Of a stretch of 64,000 nt of DNA, positions 20,100-32,439 are shown one piece after another (position 1 is the stretch's first letter; each line of letters starts with the position of its first letter). The stretch is from Diabrotica undecimpunctata (taxonomy: Eukaryota; Arthropoda; Insecta; Coleoptera; Chrysomelidae). The position numbers were made by a program, and so were the translations under genes. Under the pieces are notes generated by a model. It searched no databases. It saw nothing but the letters and a program-made list of their open reading frames with translations, and was not told the DNA's origin. The stretch is taken from contig NC_092807.1 in the NCBI RefSeq assembly GCF_040954645.1, positions 49,670,991 through 49,734,990 of the forward strand, in the 5' to 3' direction.

Positions 20100-20935
20100 G
20101 GGATTCATCAATTTTTTAGTGGAACTATTTTTAAATAAACAATCAAAACGTCAAACTCATTATTTTGGTTATAACTTAAAAACCTGTCTATTTATAGATT
20201 TGACGTCAACAGACAACTTTTTCAGAAAAAAAGAAACACAAGATATGCTAAATTAAAATCGGTTAATAAAAAAAAAGTTATTGCAAAATGAACAACAAAA
20301 TCGCTCTTTTTAAATACTGTAATACATTTTTTAATGATGATTAAAATTTGTTCAAAATGTACCTGTACTTGAGGATCTTATAGTGTTAGAATTGTGTGCA
20401 AAAGATGGGCCAGATAGGTTGGATAGTTTTTGCGAAAATTAATTTATTTATAATTTTTTTTTTTTAAATAAGCTTATTTCTACGAGGCTTGTCTAGATAA
20501 TTTAACCACATTGATCTCAAATAATCCGAGGAATATGTTCTTTGTTAAGACGTACCTATATTATAACCTATGGAAAAAAAGTATAAAAAAATTACATTTA
20601 TGTACACAAAATGATTTAATAATAAATATGTATAATCGGTTCACAATTTGTCGATAGCTCACTACAAGTTGAATCCCAATTAGAGAACAAAAATACAGAG
20701 TGGATAGGTTTAATTGAAAATTGAAAATATTGCATGCAAAAGAAACTTTTTATTTATTCTAATAAATATTTCATTTTGCCTTTAAATTTTTCAAAAATCC
20801 TTTGTAGTTTTCTCAGGATTTGAAAAAAAATGTATACATTTAAAACACATTGAACATTTTGACAGGCGACATTTTGTGCCTTTCCCCTTTAATACCTTAC
20901 GATAACAACTACTATTACCTTATATAATTACGATT
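20100..20935. other. AT-rich stretch, no gene recognised
   Basis: No coding frame or repeat structure identified. Confidence 0.35.
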
Positions 20936-20941
20936 AGAAAA

Positions 20942-22245
20942 CTATTCAAATTCAAAATAAATAGGATCAACTTCGGAATCCGAGTCGTCTTGAGGGTTAA
21001 TAATTAGCGGTTGTGTCTCTACGGTCGCATCAATTATTATGTTATCAAGATCCCACATATTGTGTTCTTCTTCTAGTATATGTCTTACTGTATCTTTCCA
21101 GTTTTGTTCTGTAATATGTTGTAAAGACTCGTATAACAATTCACGTACAGCTTGTATTTTATATGACGTATTTTTTCTAGCCACATAACTTTTCATTTGT
21201 GCCCAAATGAGTTCACTTGGTTTTATTTCGCAGTGGTAGGGTGGAACTCTAAGGACCTTTCCGCCATTTTGTCAACTACGTATTTCTTGAACTTAGATTT
21301 GTGTTGCCGGGCAATTCGTAAGGCAGATACTTATTCCGCAGCTAGTCAAGAATATCCTGTTTCTTCCACGCAGTCGTTGGAAGTCTTTCTACTAGTCGTG
21401 AATGATAAGGTGCATTATCTAATACTATAATTGAATTTGGTGGTATGTGTTCAATTATCTGCTCAAAATACTCTTCGAAAACATCAGCTGTCATCTCCTC
21501 GTGATAGTCTTTTGTGCTTTTGGACTGAAATTCCAACAAACCATCTACTGCCTTTACCAGAAGGCGGGGAGATACCAGTAGACCAACCTTCCATAAAGGC
21601 TCGCCTGGAGCTTAATATATTTTTATCTGATCAAATTTTTTTTTAGAGTATGACCTGAGTTTACCCACGTTTCATCCTTGTAGAAGATTGACCTTCCTTC
21701 AGCCCGGAATTTTCGTATGGATCTTAGATAATTTGTTCTCCAACATATTATCTCCTCCCGGTCAATCAAAAGTGATTTTCGGTCTGATTTCTCCCACCGG
21801 AAATTTAATTTTTTTAAAACTTGCCATAATTTAGTTCGTCCGATATGAGGCAAATTCGGGTCGTCTCTAACTTCTTGTAAAATTTTGTTTAGGTTTGGTA
21901 TTTCTTTTTTGAAAAAAAAATCCATAAATTTTCCTTCGAATACTATTTTTGGCAAATTCATCAATTTCAATAGGCTTTTTCCCTCTCTTTAAGTGTTCGT
22001 TTGTGTTTGGGTTAGCTATACCGTGTTTTTTTTCTTTCTGATAGGAACCTATATATAGTTGACTCCCCTACGCCAGTCATGTTGGCACAACTTTCGGCTA
22101 TGTTGCGAACAGTGTTTGTGGGATTCTAAGAAACCAGAGCATCATGAACATTCAGGACAATAGTCTTCTCCCTTGGTGAATAGACAGACTTACTGACTGT
22201 ACGCAACAGTACCGGTGTAAAACTTGATGTTGATGATGAAGCCAT
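20942..22245 (-). pseudogene. IS630/Tc1/mariner-superfamily transposase (insect DDE_3 type), broken
   Basis: Minus-strand pieces in the right order: MASSSTSSFTPVLLRTVSKS at about 22243, NTVRNIAESCANMTGVGEST (helix-turn-helix), IPNLNKILQEVRDDPNLPHI and LRSIRKFRAEGRSIFYKDET (first catalytic D in YKDET). Next come SIIVLDNAPYHSRLVERLPT (second D in LDNAPYH), LRVPPYHCEIKPSELIWAQM (third residue E in SELIW) and a tail ending in an acidic DDSDSEVDP. The parts lie in different frames with stops, so it is inactive, but all three acidic residues survive. The gene is close to full family length (about 350-400 residues). Confidence 0.82.
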
Positions 22246-22249
22246 CACA

Positions 22250-24175
22250 AACAATCCAACAAAATGACCACGAGCGAAAGGTACGTATATGTTCGTAGGT
22301 ATATGGAATAAAAAATCACTTACGCACTGCATATAATTCGCAAAAAAAATATTCGAGACGCTAATTACATGCAATCAAAAACGTACTAAACAAAAACATT
22401 GTTTTCGTTCATAATAACTTCACCCGTTCAAGTTAAGTTTCGAATATAAACTGAACAGACGAGGCACGTGGCCAAAGCCGGCATCTTTATACCCATTATA
22501 TTATTAAAAATCTGGGGAATTCCATCCTAATTATCTTGCAACGAATAGTACCTTCGGATATGAATTCCAGGTTTTCTAGTAAAGTAATTAAACGCGATGA
22601 TTAGTATTGAAATTTCCAAAGAGATAAGGTATTCTTATTTACAAAATTGTTAATGGTTAAATTTTTATTTTTATTAATATAATAAAATAACCAACATTAG
22701 CCGTGAAAGTTTTAATTGTTTTTTGCTAAATATATTAGTATTAAAACATTATGAATATTATATATAACAGTATTAAAATATTATATTATTATTTAATGAA
22801 TTAACACCTCAGGAACGCCTATGATAATACAAATTTTACGACCGTTTTATGACTTTGAGGCACATTTCGTGCTCTCAACAATTTGTGAACGGAGAATAGC
22901 TATTTCGCGACCGCAAAATAATGACATGTTACGACACTCATATTTTACTTGTTGTAATGTGTTAAAAAAATGATACTTTATCCACTAATATGGGTTTAAA
23001 AATATTTAATTTTTAATTTTTATAACGATAGGAGAAAAAAATAATTTATTTATTTGCGCAATAACGTGTAAACAAAAAGTCCATATATTATTATAAAACT
23101 GCACAACGCTGTTTTTACATAATAGATGTTATTTAAGCCACTCTGTAGAGTATGTACTATGTCAACAGTTTTAATTAAAACTAAACATTCGAGTAATGTA
23201 GTTTTGAGGATATCACATTACACATTCAAAGGAATCCAACAACAGAAACTATAATCTCATTTGCAATATGATTCAGCCAATGTAATAATTTAGTTAAAAT
23301 ATTATAAAAGATCAGGTTTTGTAGTAACCTTCTAACGAGATTAGTCTACGAAAATGTTTATTTCTGGTGCTTAGTTGGTCATTAAACATCCAAACAATTG
23401 ATAATTCGTTAATTGATTGTTAAATAGAAATATTTGTTTTAGTAATGATGGCAAGGGTTTTAGGAAAAGAAATTATAAAAGTGATTGATGTATTTTGTAA
23501 CGTGGTGGTCAGTTAGTGAAGATGTTTACAAATTATTCTGTGTGTAAGGTCAGTAAAGTAAATTTTATTTCTATTATATTAGTTATTCAGTATACACAAG
23601 TAATCTATTTTGTTTGTCAAATAATCTTCTATCAAAATTTCGTATTTTACCAAATATTTGGTACATATGTTCAACCCAAAAACATTTTTTGTTCAATTAT
23701 TTTTATATATATATATTTTTCTTTTATTTTCGTTTTCATTTTATGTACCATTTTTAAGGCTCTTGCTTTTACATTGCAGTAAAGATTCATCAAACGATCA
23801 TGGAGGATATGTTTAGAAGCAGTAAAATATACCTTACTTTTTTTACATTTGTTGGTGTTAGTAATAACCAACTAAACAGACTATTTTTGTCTTATTTTCA
23901 TATTATAACCATAAGATTTTTGCAAGCTTTTTAATTCAAAAAATGATTATAATCGTTCCTTTACAAATTGCCAAATTGCCTCAGAGGTTAATTGAAATAT
24001 TGGTTAAATGTTAAATTTACTTATTATTTTTTCATTGTTTTTTTCGACATATATTTCTTTTTCAAGTGCCATAAGCTTCCAACATGTAAACTTTCATCTG
24101 CAACTTATTGGTAATTGTTACTTTTTAGCAAATATTTCTCCTGCATTTAAAATTCCACACCAAACTCCTACTATA
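22250..24175. other. AT-rich stretch, no gene recognised
   Basis: No homologous frame was found. A plus frame at 23521 (MFTNYSVCK followed by GTCAGT) could be a short first exon, but nothing supports it further. Frames at 23516-23782 and 24008-24223 are low-complexity. Confidence 0.35.
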
Positions 24176-24179
24176 TGCC

Positions 24180-24480
24180 GGAGCTCCGATATTAAAATCA
24201 TCTTAATATCCCATGATATCTAGCGTGCTTATGCATTTCTTGAGGGTTTGGATCCTTAACGTTGCCGATTGATTGCAGTATAGATTTTAAATAACCTGGC
24301 GGTCCCTTTTTTCAAATTCAATTTTCTTTGGAGTTTTGCGTTTTTCATTGTTTGATATGTTATGCTACGGGAAGCATTTTGCTAGTCTATAAATGCTATA
24401 AAGACGTCTCTCCGTAGGTCATAACATTTTTGAGTGATCAATTGCATATATATTGCATTGTATGGATTCTTCTGTACAAA
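24180..24480 (-). pseudogene. Degraded LINE reverse transcriptase fragment
   Basis: Minus-strand text LRRDVFIAFID then QNAS, matching the domain A block (VYVAFIDFQKAFD) of the LINE family at 47640-49095. LKKGTARLFKIYTA follows. It has several stops and is a weak match. Confidence 0.35.
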
Positions 24481-24506
24481 TTTTGTTTTACTACTGAGTT
24501 CTTCAC

Positions 24507-25111
24507 ATTTTGACGTGACAACGTCTTAAATTAGGTTGTGGCTCGGAGTCACTCATGAAAAAGTGTAACGCCCGCTCCCGTCTGTTACGATGAGTCACCG
24601 AACGAGAGAGAGGCCCGCCGGACCGGCGAATGCCTTGCGTCTCTCTCCCACTCAAACATGATCGGTCCGCTGCGCGCGCAGCACTAGAGAATTAGGCGCG
24701 TTGAATCGGTGCGTGCTTGTGTCTCTGTCTTTCTCGAGCGTTCTTGGCGTTGGAAAACCGAAAAAGCGTCATAATACAAGTTCACACGTGTGGTTAAAGT
24801 ATCGTCAGCTGTGTCTGTAGTGAAAATGTGGAGTACTTAGATTCGTCATTTACAACTACAACAATAAAGGTAAATAATTGTACACTAATATTTCATTATC
24901 GTAAACTATGATTGATTGATTAATTGTTAGATTGACACAAAAGTTGAGAAACTGAGTTTACATGTACAATGTTTTACTAAACAAAATATATTTCTATAGT
25001 TAAAATTTGTGCAATTATTATTTTCATTCAATTCCTTGTTCCTATTGTGCAATTTAATAATATTCATATCAATAAATATTCTACCGAGAAAAAGACGTTG
25101 TCACGTAAAAT
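24507..25111. mobile_element. Non-autonomous element with ACGTGACAACGTCTT inverted ends and CpG-rich core
   Basis: ACGTGACAACGTCTT at 24513 and its complement at 25092-25106 face inwards, with similar TTTT flanks. The interior 24560-24800 is unlike its surroundings: CpG-rich, with GAGAGAGGCCCGCCGG and TGCGCGCGCAGC. It ends in a possible donor (AATAAAG|GTAAAT at 24861). The core looks like a promoter plus 5' leader. Either this is a deleted DNA transposon keeping its promoter, or a host first exon captured between repeats. Confidence 0.5.
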
Positions 25112-25227
25112 CTTCGTCCGTAAAACCGACTTTACAGGCAACCGATTTTTTTTTATATTCTTGAATGGAAGAATTTTTAGGAATATTTTCAATACATTAC
25201 CTAAGCTCTGACGTCACAATAGCCGGG

Positions 25228-26669
25228 GCTTTTAAAAATCTTTCCAAATGCACACGTTTGTATGTATTTGTCCCATAAGAAGTTGGAAATATTGGTTTTT
25301 TTAATTGTTTGAAGAATAAATAAGGACGTTTGCTTATAAAAATTCATTCTGTCGGATTGGTATTATTTGTTGTTCGTGAACTTGTGAGGTAAGAATATCA
25401 AAGGATTAAGATATTTACTATAAATGTTCATATTTTAAGGTTATGTTATGGTTTGATTAAAACTTTATTTATTTTTTACTGTATTTCAAGGTATTTTGTT
25501 ATTGTCTTTATCAGGGTTAATTAAAAAGTAATCAATAAATCATTGAATTTATTTACGAAGTTAAAAAATAGTTAAATTAATGTTTTAATCTTTTTTGTGC
25601 TAGTGATTTTATCCCCTAAAAGACTCAATATATACATTTTCTCTAAGTTTAAATAGTAGTTTTGTTGTCATTACTGAAAATTCAGTAATACTGTATATCT
25701 TTAACACATGTTTACTAGCCATTATATGCCCAGATCTAAAAAATAAACCCAAAAACTATTACAACATGCAAAAAACATTTTTTTTATAACACTTATTATG
25801 GCAATTTGATAGAAAGGTTTCCACAGAATGTTATATTACAACTTAGACTAACGCAAAATTAATAAAACATTAATTTAAATATTTTTCAACTTCTTAAGTA
25901 AATTCAATGATTTATTGATTTATTTTGAATTAAACCTGATAAAAACAACAACAATATACCTTGAAATAAAGTAAAAAAATAATTAAAGTTTTAATCATAC
26001 AATAATCATACATCTAACATCACAAGGAAAACCAAATCCAAAATATAGAAGACCCTGATAAAACCGGTCCTTGTATATAGATCCAAGACATGGACACTGT
26101 CGAAAAGCGATGAGAACCTATTAGATACGTTCGAAAGAAAAATCCTTAGACACATATATTAGAGGGTGAAAGAAAATGACATATGGCGCAGAAGATATAA
26201 TTTTGAACTATACATAGTATACAATGAACCCGAGGCCATAACATCCATAAAGATCGGACGTCTGCGCTGGATGGGCCATGTTGAACGGATGTTGGAGACT
26301 GAAACACCAAAACATCTGAAAACACCCAAGATTACCAACTGGAAAAATTTTAAATTACCAAAGCAAGGAACAGAACAGAATGGCCGAAAATCCTAAAACA
26401 AGCCAGGACCCAGAAAGGGTTGTCGAGCTACTGATGATGATGAATCATACAATAACATAACCTTAAAATATGAACATTCATATTAAATATCTTAATACTT
26501 TGATATTCTTGCCTCACAAATTCGCGAAAAACAAATAATACCAATCAACAGAATGAATATTTATAACCAAAAGTACTTATTTATTCTTCAAACAATTAAA
26601 AAAATATATTTTTTCCAACTGCTTGTGGGACAAACACAAATTAGAAATGCTTGGAAAGGTTTTTAAAAC
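25228..26669. mobile_element. Foldback element: about 360-400 bp inverted arms, one holding an RTE insertion
   Basis: Left arm 25228-25590 and right arm 25857-26669 (minus an inserted 26004-26453 segment) are inverted copies, about 85 percent alike by eye. Both arms include GATATTCTTRCCTCACAA (a GTAAG-type donor on the left-arm strand), ATTTATTCTTCAAACAATTA, and GGAAAG.TTTTTAAAA at the tips. The 266-base centre is AT-rich and unrecognised. There is no coding capacity, so it is a non-autonomous foldback or long-TIR element. Confidence 0.75.
26004..26442 (+). pseudogene. 5'-truncated RTE-type LINE in the foldback right arm, with 11-bp target duplication
   Basis: AATCATACAAT occurs at 25993-26003 and 26443-26453, on both sides. 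Inside, frames read TRKTKSKI, LIKPVLVYRSKTWTLSKSDE, then ENDIWRRRYNFELYIVYNEP and SIKIGRLRWMGHVERMLE. The end is GCTACTGATGATGATG, the RTE-type tail. The left arm of the foldback shows the uninterrupted site (GGTTATGTTATGGTTTGAT in complement). Confidence 0.85.
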
Positions 26670-27299
26670 CCACGTCACAATGTCGTCGGAAATCAGTTAA
26701 ATTTGGTAAAGCTGGTCGGTCATACCTACACGGTTTTAATATATTTTTCCCGGGCATGTGAATATAAGTGTTTGTTAATATTTTGTTGTGGTTGTGTTGT
26801 TTAATTAACTTCTGCTACTTTTTTCACGTTCATCTTTATACACTCATGGTTAAAAATATGGAATAATTTGACTTTATCGTTAATATGTTCATTTTATTGG
26901 GTTCATGTTACCAAAATACTTTTTTCTGAAAAGGAAATTTGCACGTTTTAAGTGAATAATTAAAAAAATGAAACGGGTAAACAAAAAAAAACATAAACAT
27001 TGAAATTTTTGGAATGGAAACAAAAAATAGCTTGAAACTAAGTAGGTACAGTAGAACCCCTAGGCCCCGATTATCACACTTCAAAACTTAAAATACTACT
27101 GTTACAACTGTTAACAACATATATTTATATTTATATTTTCTAATGTTCCACATTTTACTAGACATTTCAGGAATTTTAAATAACATCTCGAAAATTCTAG
27201 ACTTTTTCATTACTTCTTCTTCTCATCAAGAGTTCTATATGAAATAATTTTCACGGAACTGTCGTAACACTGCTCCCTCCTTTATAGTTATTAGCCTCG

Positions 27300-29495
27300 A
27301 ATAACTGGACTATCAGGAATCGGTGATAGCCATCACATGCTTTGAGCGTAAAAATATACACAAAGGCACTTGGGTTATCCCAGACGGTAACACAATCAAT
27401 AAAATTGATCATGTTGGTGTGGACTCAAGACATTACAGCGATGTTATGAATGTACGTACCAGACGTGGAGCAAACATTGACTCCGATCACTACCTGGTCC
27501 AGGTTAAACTAAGAGCACGAATCTCTAACGGGAAAAAAGGTAAAGGAAGCAAAGAAGATAAATTCGAGGTGGACAGACTACGAAACCCTGAGATGGTTAG
27601 AAAATTCGAACACCAGCTTAAAGAAAAACTAGAAGACCAAATGAGTAGTACTGTTGAAAACATAGATAATTACTGGAATGAGTGCGAAAATATCCTGAAA
27701 GAAGTAGCATCAACAGTTTTAGGAAAGAAGAAACAAGAAAGGAAATGGAACAGAATGGTATTTAGAAAACCAGCTACAGGAACTAGAAAGACTCAATTCA
27801 CAAAGCGAAGCGCGAAAATTTTATAAAAATGTGAACCACAACAGAAAAGAATTTAAACCGAGAATAACCATAATAAAAAGTAAGGAAGCCGAAATTATCA
27901 ATGAGCCGGATTAAATAGTGGAGAGATGGGCGGAGAATTTTGCTGAGAGATTAAATATAGGCAGCCGAGAATAAATGACCACAGTGGAGACGTAGACGAT
28001 GATGGAGAAAAATAATATACCAACAGAAGAAGAAGTTGGCGAGGCAATAAAAAGGTTAAAAAACAACAAATCCCCTGGAGAAGATGGTATACCCCCTGAG
28101 CTGTTCAAGTATTGAGCAAACGCGTTAAAAAATAGATAATAAAACTTGTTGCATCCATTTGGAGAGAAGGAAAACTCCCAGAGAGTTGGAATGTAGGTAT
28201 TATAATACCTATTAACAAGAAAGGGGATCCACTAATATGTGACAACTATCGAGGCATTACCCTCTTAAATACGGCTTACAAAGTACTGGCTTATATACTT
28301 TATGATCGTTTACTAGTATATACTGAGGAAAAAATAGGCAAATACCAATGTGGATTCCGAAAAGAAAGGTCAACAATTGATCAGATTTTCCTTCTCAGAC
28401 AAACCTTAGAAAAGACATATGAATATGTAATCGATACCCAACACCTCTTCATAGATTTTAAAAGCGCTTATGACAGTGTAGACAGAAGCGCACTTTATAA
28501 TGCCATGGCAGAACTAGATATTCCGTCGCATCTAATAACATTGGTAAAAGCAACTCTTTCGAAAGTTGAGTGCAAAGTCAAGGTACAAAACAGAGTGTCA
28601 AGGTCTTTTCAAACACATACTGGATTACGCCAGGGAGACAGTCTATCGTGCCTATTGTTTAACATCGCGCTAGAAAGAGCCATAGAGAAATTGGGCATAA
28701 CAACCAGAGGTACGATCATCAATAGAAGTGTACAGATATTGGCCTACGCAGATGACATTGACATAGTAACACGGACAAAAAGAGACGCAGGTCAACGTAT
28801 CCAAAACAAAATACATGAAGGTCACGAACAGCACACAAATAGCGGCACCACAAGATCTGGTGACAGAAGCACACACATTCGAAGGGGTCTCGGAGTTTAT
28901 ATATCTTGGAACACAACTAAATAACAGCAACATAGTAAGCGTAGAAATTAAGAGAAAAATATACCTGGCGAACAGAGCTTACTTTGGACTAAAGCAGCTC
29001 TTATTATCACAAATAATTAGCAGGAAAACCAAGATACTAATGTATGAAACTCTTATTAAACCTGTCCTATTAAACGCGTCAGAGACATGGACTATGGTAA
29101 AAAGCGACGAAGAACTGTTAGGCCGCTTTGAAAGAACAATACTTAGTCACATATACGGCGGAGTACAAGAAAGCGGGATATGGCGCAGGCGCTACAATTT
29201 TGAGTTGTATCAATGCTATGAAAAATGCAACATCGTCCGGTCTATTAAAATTAATAGACTAAGGTGGCTAGGACACCTTGAAAGAATGGACACTGGAGAC
29301 CCTCAAAGACAGATATTATATCAAGAGCCAGTAAGAACCAGGAAGAGAGGCAGGCCAAGATCTAGATTTAAAACTTAAGTCGAAGATGACTTGAGGAATC
29401 TAGGGGTTAGAAATTGGAAAACCAGGGCGAAAGATAGGGGGAAATGGAGACTAATTCTTGAACAGGCCAAGATCCACACAGGGTTGTAGAGCCAA
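27300..29495 (+). pseudogene. RTE-type LINE (family RTE-1), longest copy: endonuclease end to 3' tail
   Basis: Starts inside the APE endonuclease: NKIDHVGVDSRHYSDVMNVR then GANIDSDHYLVQVKLRARIS, with the SDH catalytic motif. A linker (27530-27826) follows, then EAIKRLKNNKSPGEDGIPPE, LFIDFKSAYDSVDRSALYNA (domain A), GLRQGDSLSCLLFNIALERA (domain B) and QILAYADDIDIVTRTKRDAG (domain C, YADD). The C-terminal tail reads GVQESGIWRRRYNFELYQCY and LGHLERMDTGDPQRQILYQE. Frameshifts at about 27826, 28120, 28500 and 28810 disable it. The 3' end is GAGCCAAAGATGATGATGAG. It is 5' truncated. Confidence 0.9.
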
Positions 29496-29499
29496 AGAT

Positions 29500-30559
29500 G
29501 ATGATGAGAAAAAATAAAAGTAATATTTTGTAATATCTTCATCAGCATTGATAAGAGCTTGTAGTCTTCGGTCCATCTGCGTGAAAGGAATTATGGAATT
29601 GTCTTCTTCAGAGAGCTCTTCCCAAACCTATTGTATACCGTGTCACAGCTCTTCAGCATTTTAAGGTATACAATTACGCCGATACAACCGTTTTATAATA
29701 ACCCCCCCCCCCCACACATTCTTAATTGGGTTTAAATCTGGACTGTAGCTGGGCCATGGTATGGTTTCGATGTTATGTCGAGTTATTCTGGAGCCACTGG
29801 TTTATTATATTTGCAGTGTAAACAGGACAAGTATCTTGTTGGAGGATAAAATTATTTTCTGTATACAACTGTTCTACACTGGGAAACATGATGTTTTCTA
29901 AAATATTCAGATAAGCCTGCTTAACAAACCTGTCACCAATACGCCATACCATTCCCATTGATCTAGATGAAATCCATCCCCTTGCATTGGTGCTAAAATG
30001 ACCAGCTGCTCGATATCTATCAACATATAGAGGATTAAATCTATTATTATCTGTTCTATACACCCCAATGTTGGCCTTTTTAGAAGATTGAAAAATTTTC
30101 TCATCTGTAAATATTACCCTGTCCCAAAAATCTTGATTTTATAGCTGATGATTTAAAGCAAATATAAGTCTTGTTTGCTTCTGTTGTGGTGTAAGAGATT
30201 TTTTTTTGTTGTAGTTCGGTACCTAAGATGTGATGCTTTAATTCTGCGCGTCGAGTTCTTGTCTTTCTTGCCGGAAACTGTGACATAATTCTTGCAGTTT
30301 TCGCATCTTCAAAAGGATTCTCTTCTAATCTCTCAAAAAACGTACGATCTTCATGCCCGGTACATATTTTTGGTCTTCCAGAACCTTGCTTTCTTTCGAG
30401 AGTTTCTTGTTCTCTCCATCTTTTATTAATATTAAAAACCGTTGTTCTGCTTACGTTAAAATGGTTCGCTACGGCAGATAGTGACCAACCATCTTCTAAT
30501 TTCGTTATAATTCTTGCTTTTAGTTCTTTGCTAGCATGTGGAGCCATTTTAAGCCACAT
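29500..30559 (-). pseudogene. Tc1-type transposase, frameshifted, third catalytic residue changed
   Basis: ATG near 30545 (MAPHASKELKARIITKLEDG) opens the helix-turn-helix part (SLSAVANHFNVSRTTVFNIN, GSGRPKI). After 30101 the frame shifts: VYRTDNNRFNPLYVDRYRAA, NFILQQDTCPVYTANIINQW (second catalytic D), then PDLNPIKNVW. The residue that should be E in NPIEN is K here. The C-terminal QMDRRLQALINADEDI follows at about 29570. It sits directly next to the RTE tail (29495). Confidence 0.85.
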
Positions 30560-31033
30560 AAAAATTTTAGGATTTGGCAGTGACAGTGACAGTATATAAA
30601 TAATAAGTATTTATCCTTCAAAATACACTGCTCAATTTTCTACAAAATACGCTTTAATAGTCGTATTAGTTTTTTGAGAACAATCTGTAGATGTATATAT
30701 ACATACATAAGTTCAAACTAATTTTAACATTGCATAAAACAATACATAACAGAAAAAAAACAGAATTCTACATAAATAAACTTTTACACTAAACGGAAAA
30801 ATAAAAACTACATAGGTATATAGATTAACTTGCTTTTACATAAAGCGGTTATATATTTTATGTAGCCTTTGTTTTTAAAAAAGTCAGTCATCTTGGCCTG
30901 TGTTAAAAGTCTTCAATTTTTTAAATCTTCTGACGTATTCTGCGCAAGTTCAAAATGTCGACAAGGTCCTAAGGTTCTCATTTCTCAAAATAGTCTAATA
31001 GAAGATTGGCAGCTTCCTAAGCCTCTTGGTTCG

Positions 31034-31309
31034 TTATTCTTTTGATTCATACCCTTCCATCATTTTCTTGATTATTATTTTCGGAAGAATCAGGTTGTAT
31101 CGAGGCTGATTCAAAACTAGTTCGACAATATCGTCGTTGCTTAGGAGCTGATAACCTGTCTCATCTTTGTCACAGCGTGTCCACTTCTTAACCTCGGTTT
31201 CATCAATTTTTTCAAACTCATCGGTGTTGCGCACTAATGCAGTTAGTTCAGCTATGATAGTTTCTTTATTGCCATATTCTATGGTGTTTTTATCTTTCTG
31301 TAGCGTCAT
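31034..31309 (-). pseudogene. pogo/Jerky-type transposase C-terminal fragment
   Basis: A 91-codon frame, MTLQKDKNTIEYGNKETIIA onwards, contains KWTRCDKDETGYQLLSNDDI and VELVL. The W..CD.D..G.Q.L.D.EIV pattern is the tail of DDE_1 (pogo, Tigger, Jerky) transposases. No DDE core precedes it. Confidence 0.55.
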
Positions 31310-31719
31310 TATTTTGTAAAAAGTTCATTTGAAGGTCTTCTTTTTCATTCCACTTCATGCATTTGCCACTGTAAAAATTACATATTTATTGGTAAACCAT
31401 TTCCAAAATTTCGTCAGATCAACATCGTTAAAACATTTCTCTTGCGTTTAATGTAGCAAATCTTATCTATCGCGCAACTAAATCTTACACATTGAATATG
31501 AGATATTTCGATAATTCCTCAAAAATTCAATTTGAATAATTACAAATCGTAGTATGAATAATCCGTAGTCTGGATAACCCGCGCATTGATATTCGGTGTT
31601 CTACTGTATTACTTAAGACGTCATATTTTAATGTTTCTTTAAAAAACAATAAAATTAATAGCGACTATTCCATCCTCGAGAGTTGACTACTGATTGTAAC
31701 CCTCTTGGAAGGTTCTAAA

Positions 31720-32437
31720 TTAAATCTTGAATATATACTTAAGAAATTGCATTACATTCTTCTTGTGTGCAATTCTAAGCTCACCCAGTGTCATAGGAAC
31801 GGGATTTCTTTTCCAAACGCGACATTTTAAAGTGTCCCACAAATACTCGATCGTATTCAAATCCGGGCTATATGGTGGCCAACATAATATTTCAAATTGA
31901 ACCTCATCAAGATAAATATTCACTATTCTAGCGACATAAGGACGTGCATTATCGTGCATTAGCACGAATCTGTCATATTCAATATGGCCGGCAAATGTCG
32001 AAACATAATCTTTTAAAAATATTTTCAATGTACATATCAGCTGTCATTCGCCCAATCACCTTTACAAGTTCGGTATGTTCTTTCCAAGCAGTACCGCCCC
32101 AATATACCGCCACCACCGAAGCTAACTCTCTATATGAGGTTAAAATTGGCATACCGTTCGCCAACTCTTCTGTAAACTAAGTTTCGTTCATCTGGCTTCT
32201 ATATCTGAATTCCAGTCTCACATGTGAAGCATTTTTTCACTACTCGATAGTCCAATTAACATTGTGTTCTACTTTGGCAAATTCTAATCGACACCTTTTG
32301 TCGTTTTGGGAGAGCCGTGGAACTTTAGCCGGTCTTGGTTTTAGGTTTGCATCTTTTAACCTTCGTCTACATGTTTTAGTACTAACATTAACTTGCCTAG
32401 CATTTAACAACTCGTTTTTAAGATGCATTATTGACAT
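31720..32437 (-). pseudogene. Tc1-type transposase, C-terminal two thirds, frameshifted
   Basis: Pieces in order: MSIMHLKNELLNARQVNVST, RPAKVPRLSQNDKRCRLEFA, then VYWGGTAWKEHTELVKVIGR (WGG block), YDRFVLMHDNARPYVARIVN (second D) and ILCWPPYSPDLNTIEYLWDT (third residue E). The HDNARP and SPDLN.IE blocks are intact. The first catalytic D region (about 32190-32240) is degraded and there are at least two frameshifts. The N-terminal DNA-binding part is absent. Confidence 0.85.
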
Positions 32438-32439
32438 TC

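Larger units (their letters stand above)
27049..31606 (-). mobile_element. pogo/Tigger-type element, expanded by nested RTE and Tc1 insertions
   Basis: The left end is TA|CAGTAGAACCCC at 27049. The right end, in complement, is CAGTAGAACACCGAATATC before TA at 31607. CAGTAGAAC ends with TA duplication are typical of Tigger/pogo. A pogo-like C-terminal fragment (31309-31034 minus) lies inside, near the right end. Most of the transposase is gone. The two ends differ after 12 bases, so they could belong to two elements; pairing is an inference. Confidence 0.55.

Noticed and set aside
23521..23550. Possible first exon MFTNYSVCK with donor
   Set aside because: Nine codons and a weak GTCAGT donor; no link in sequence to either host gene.
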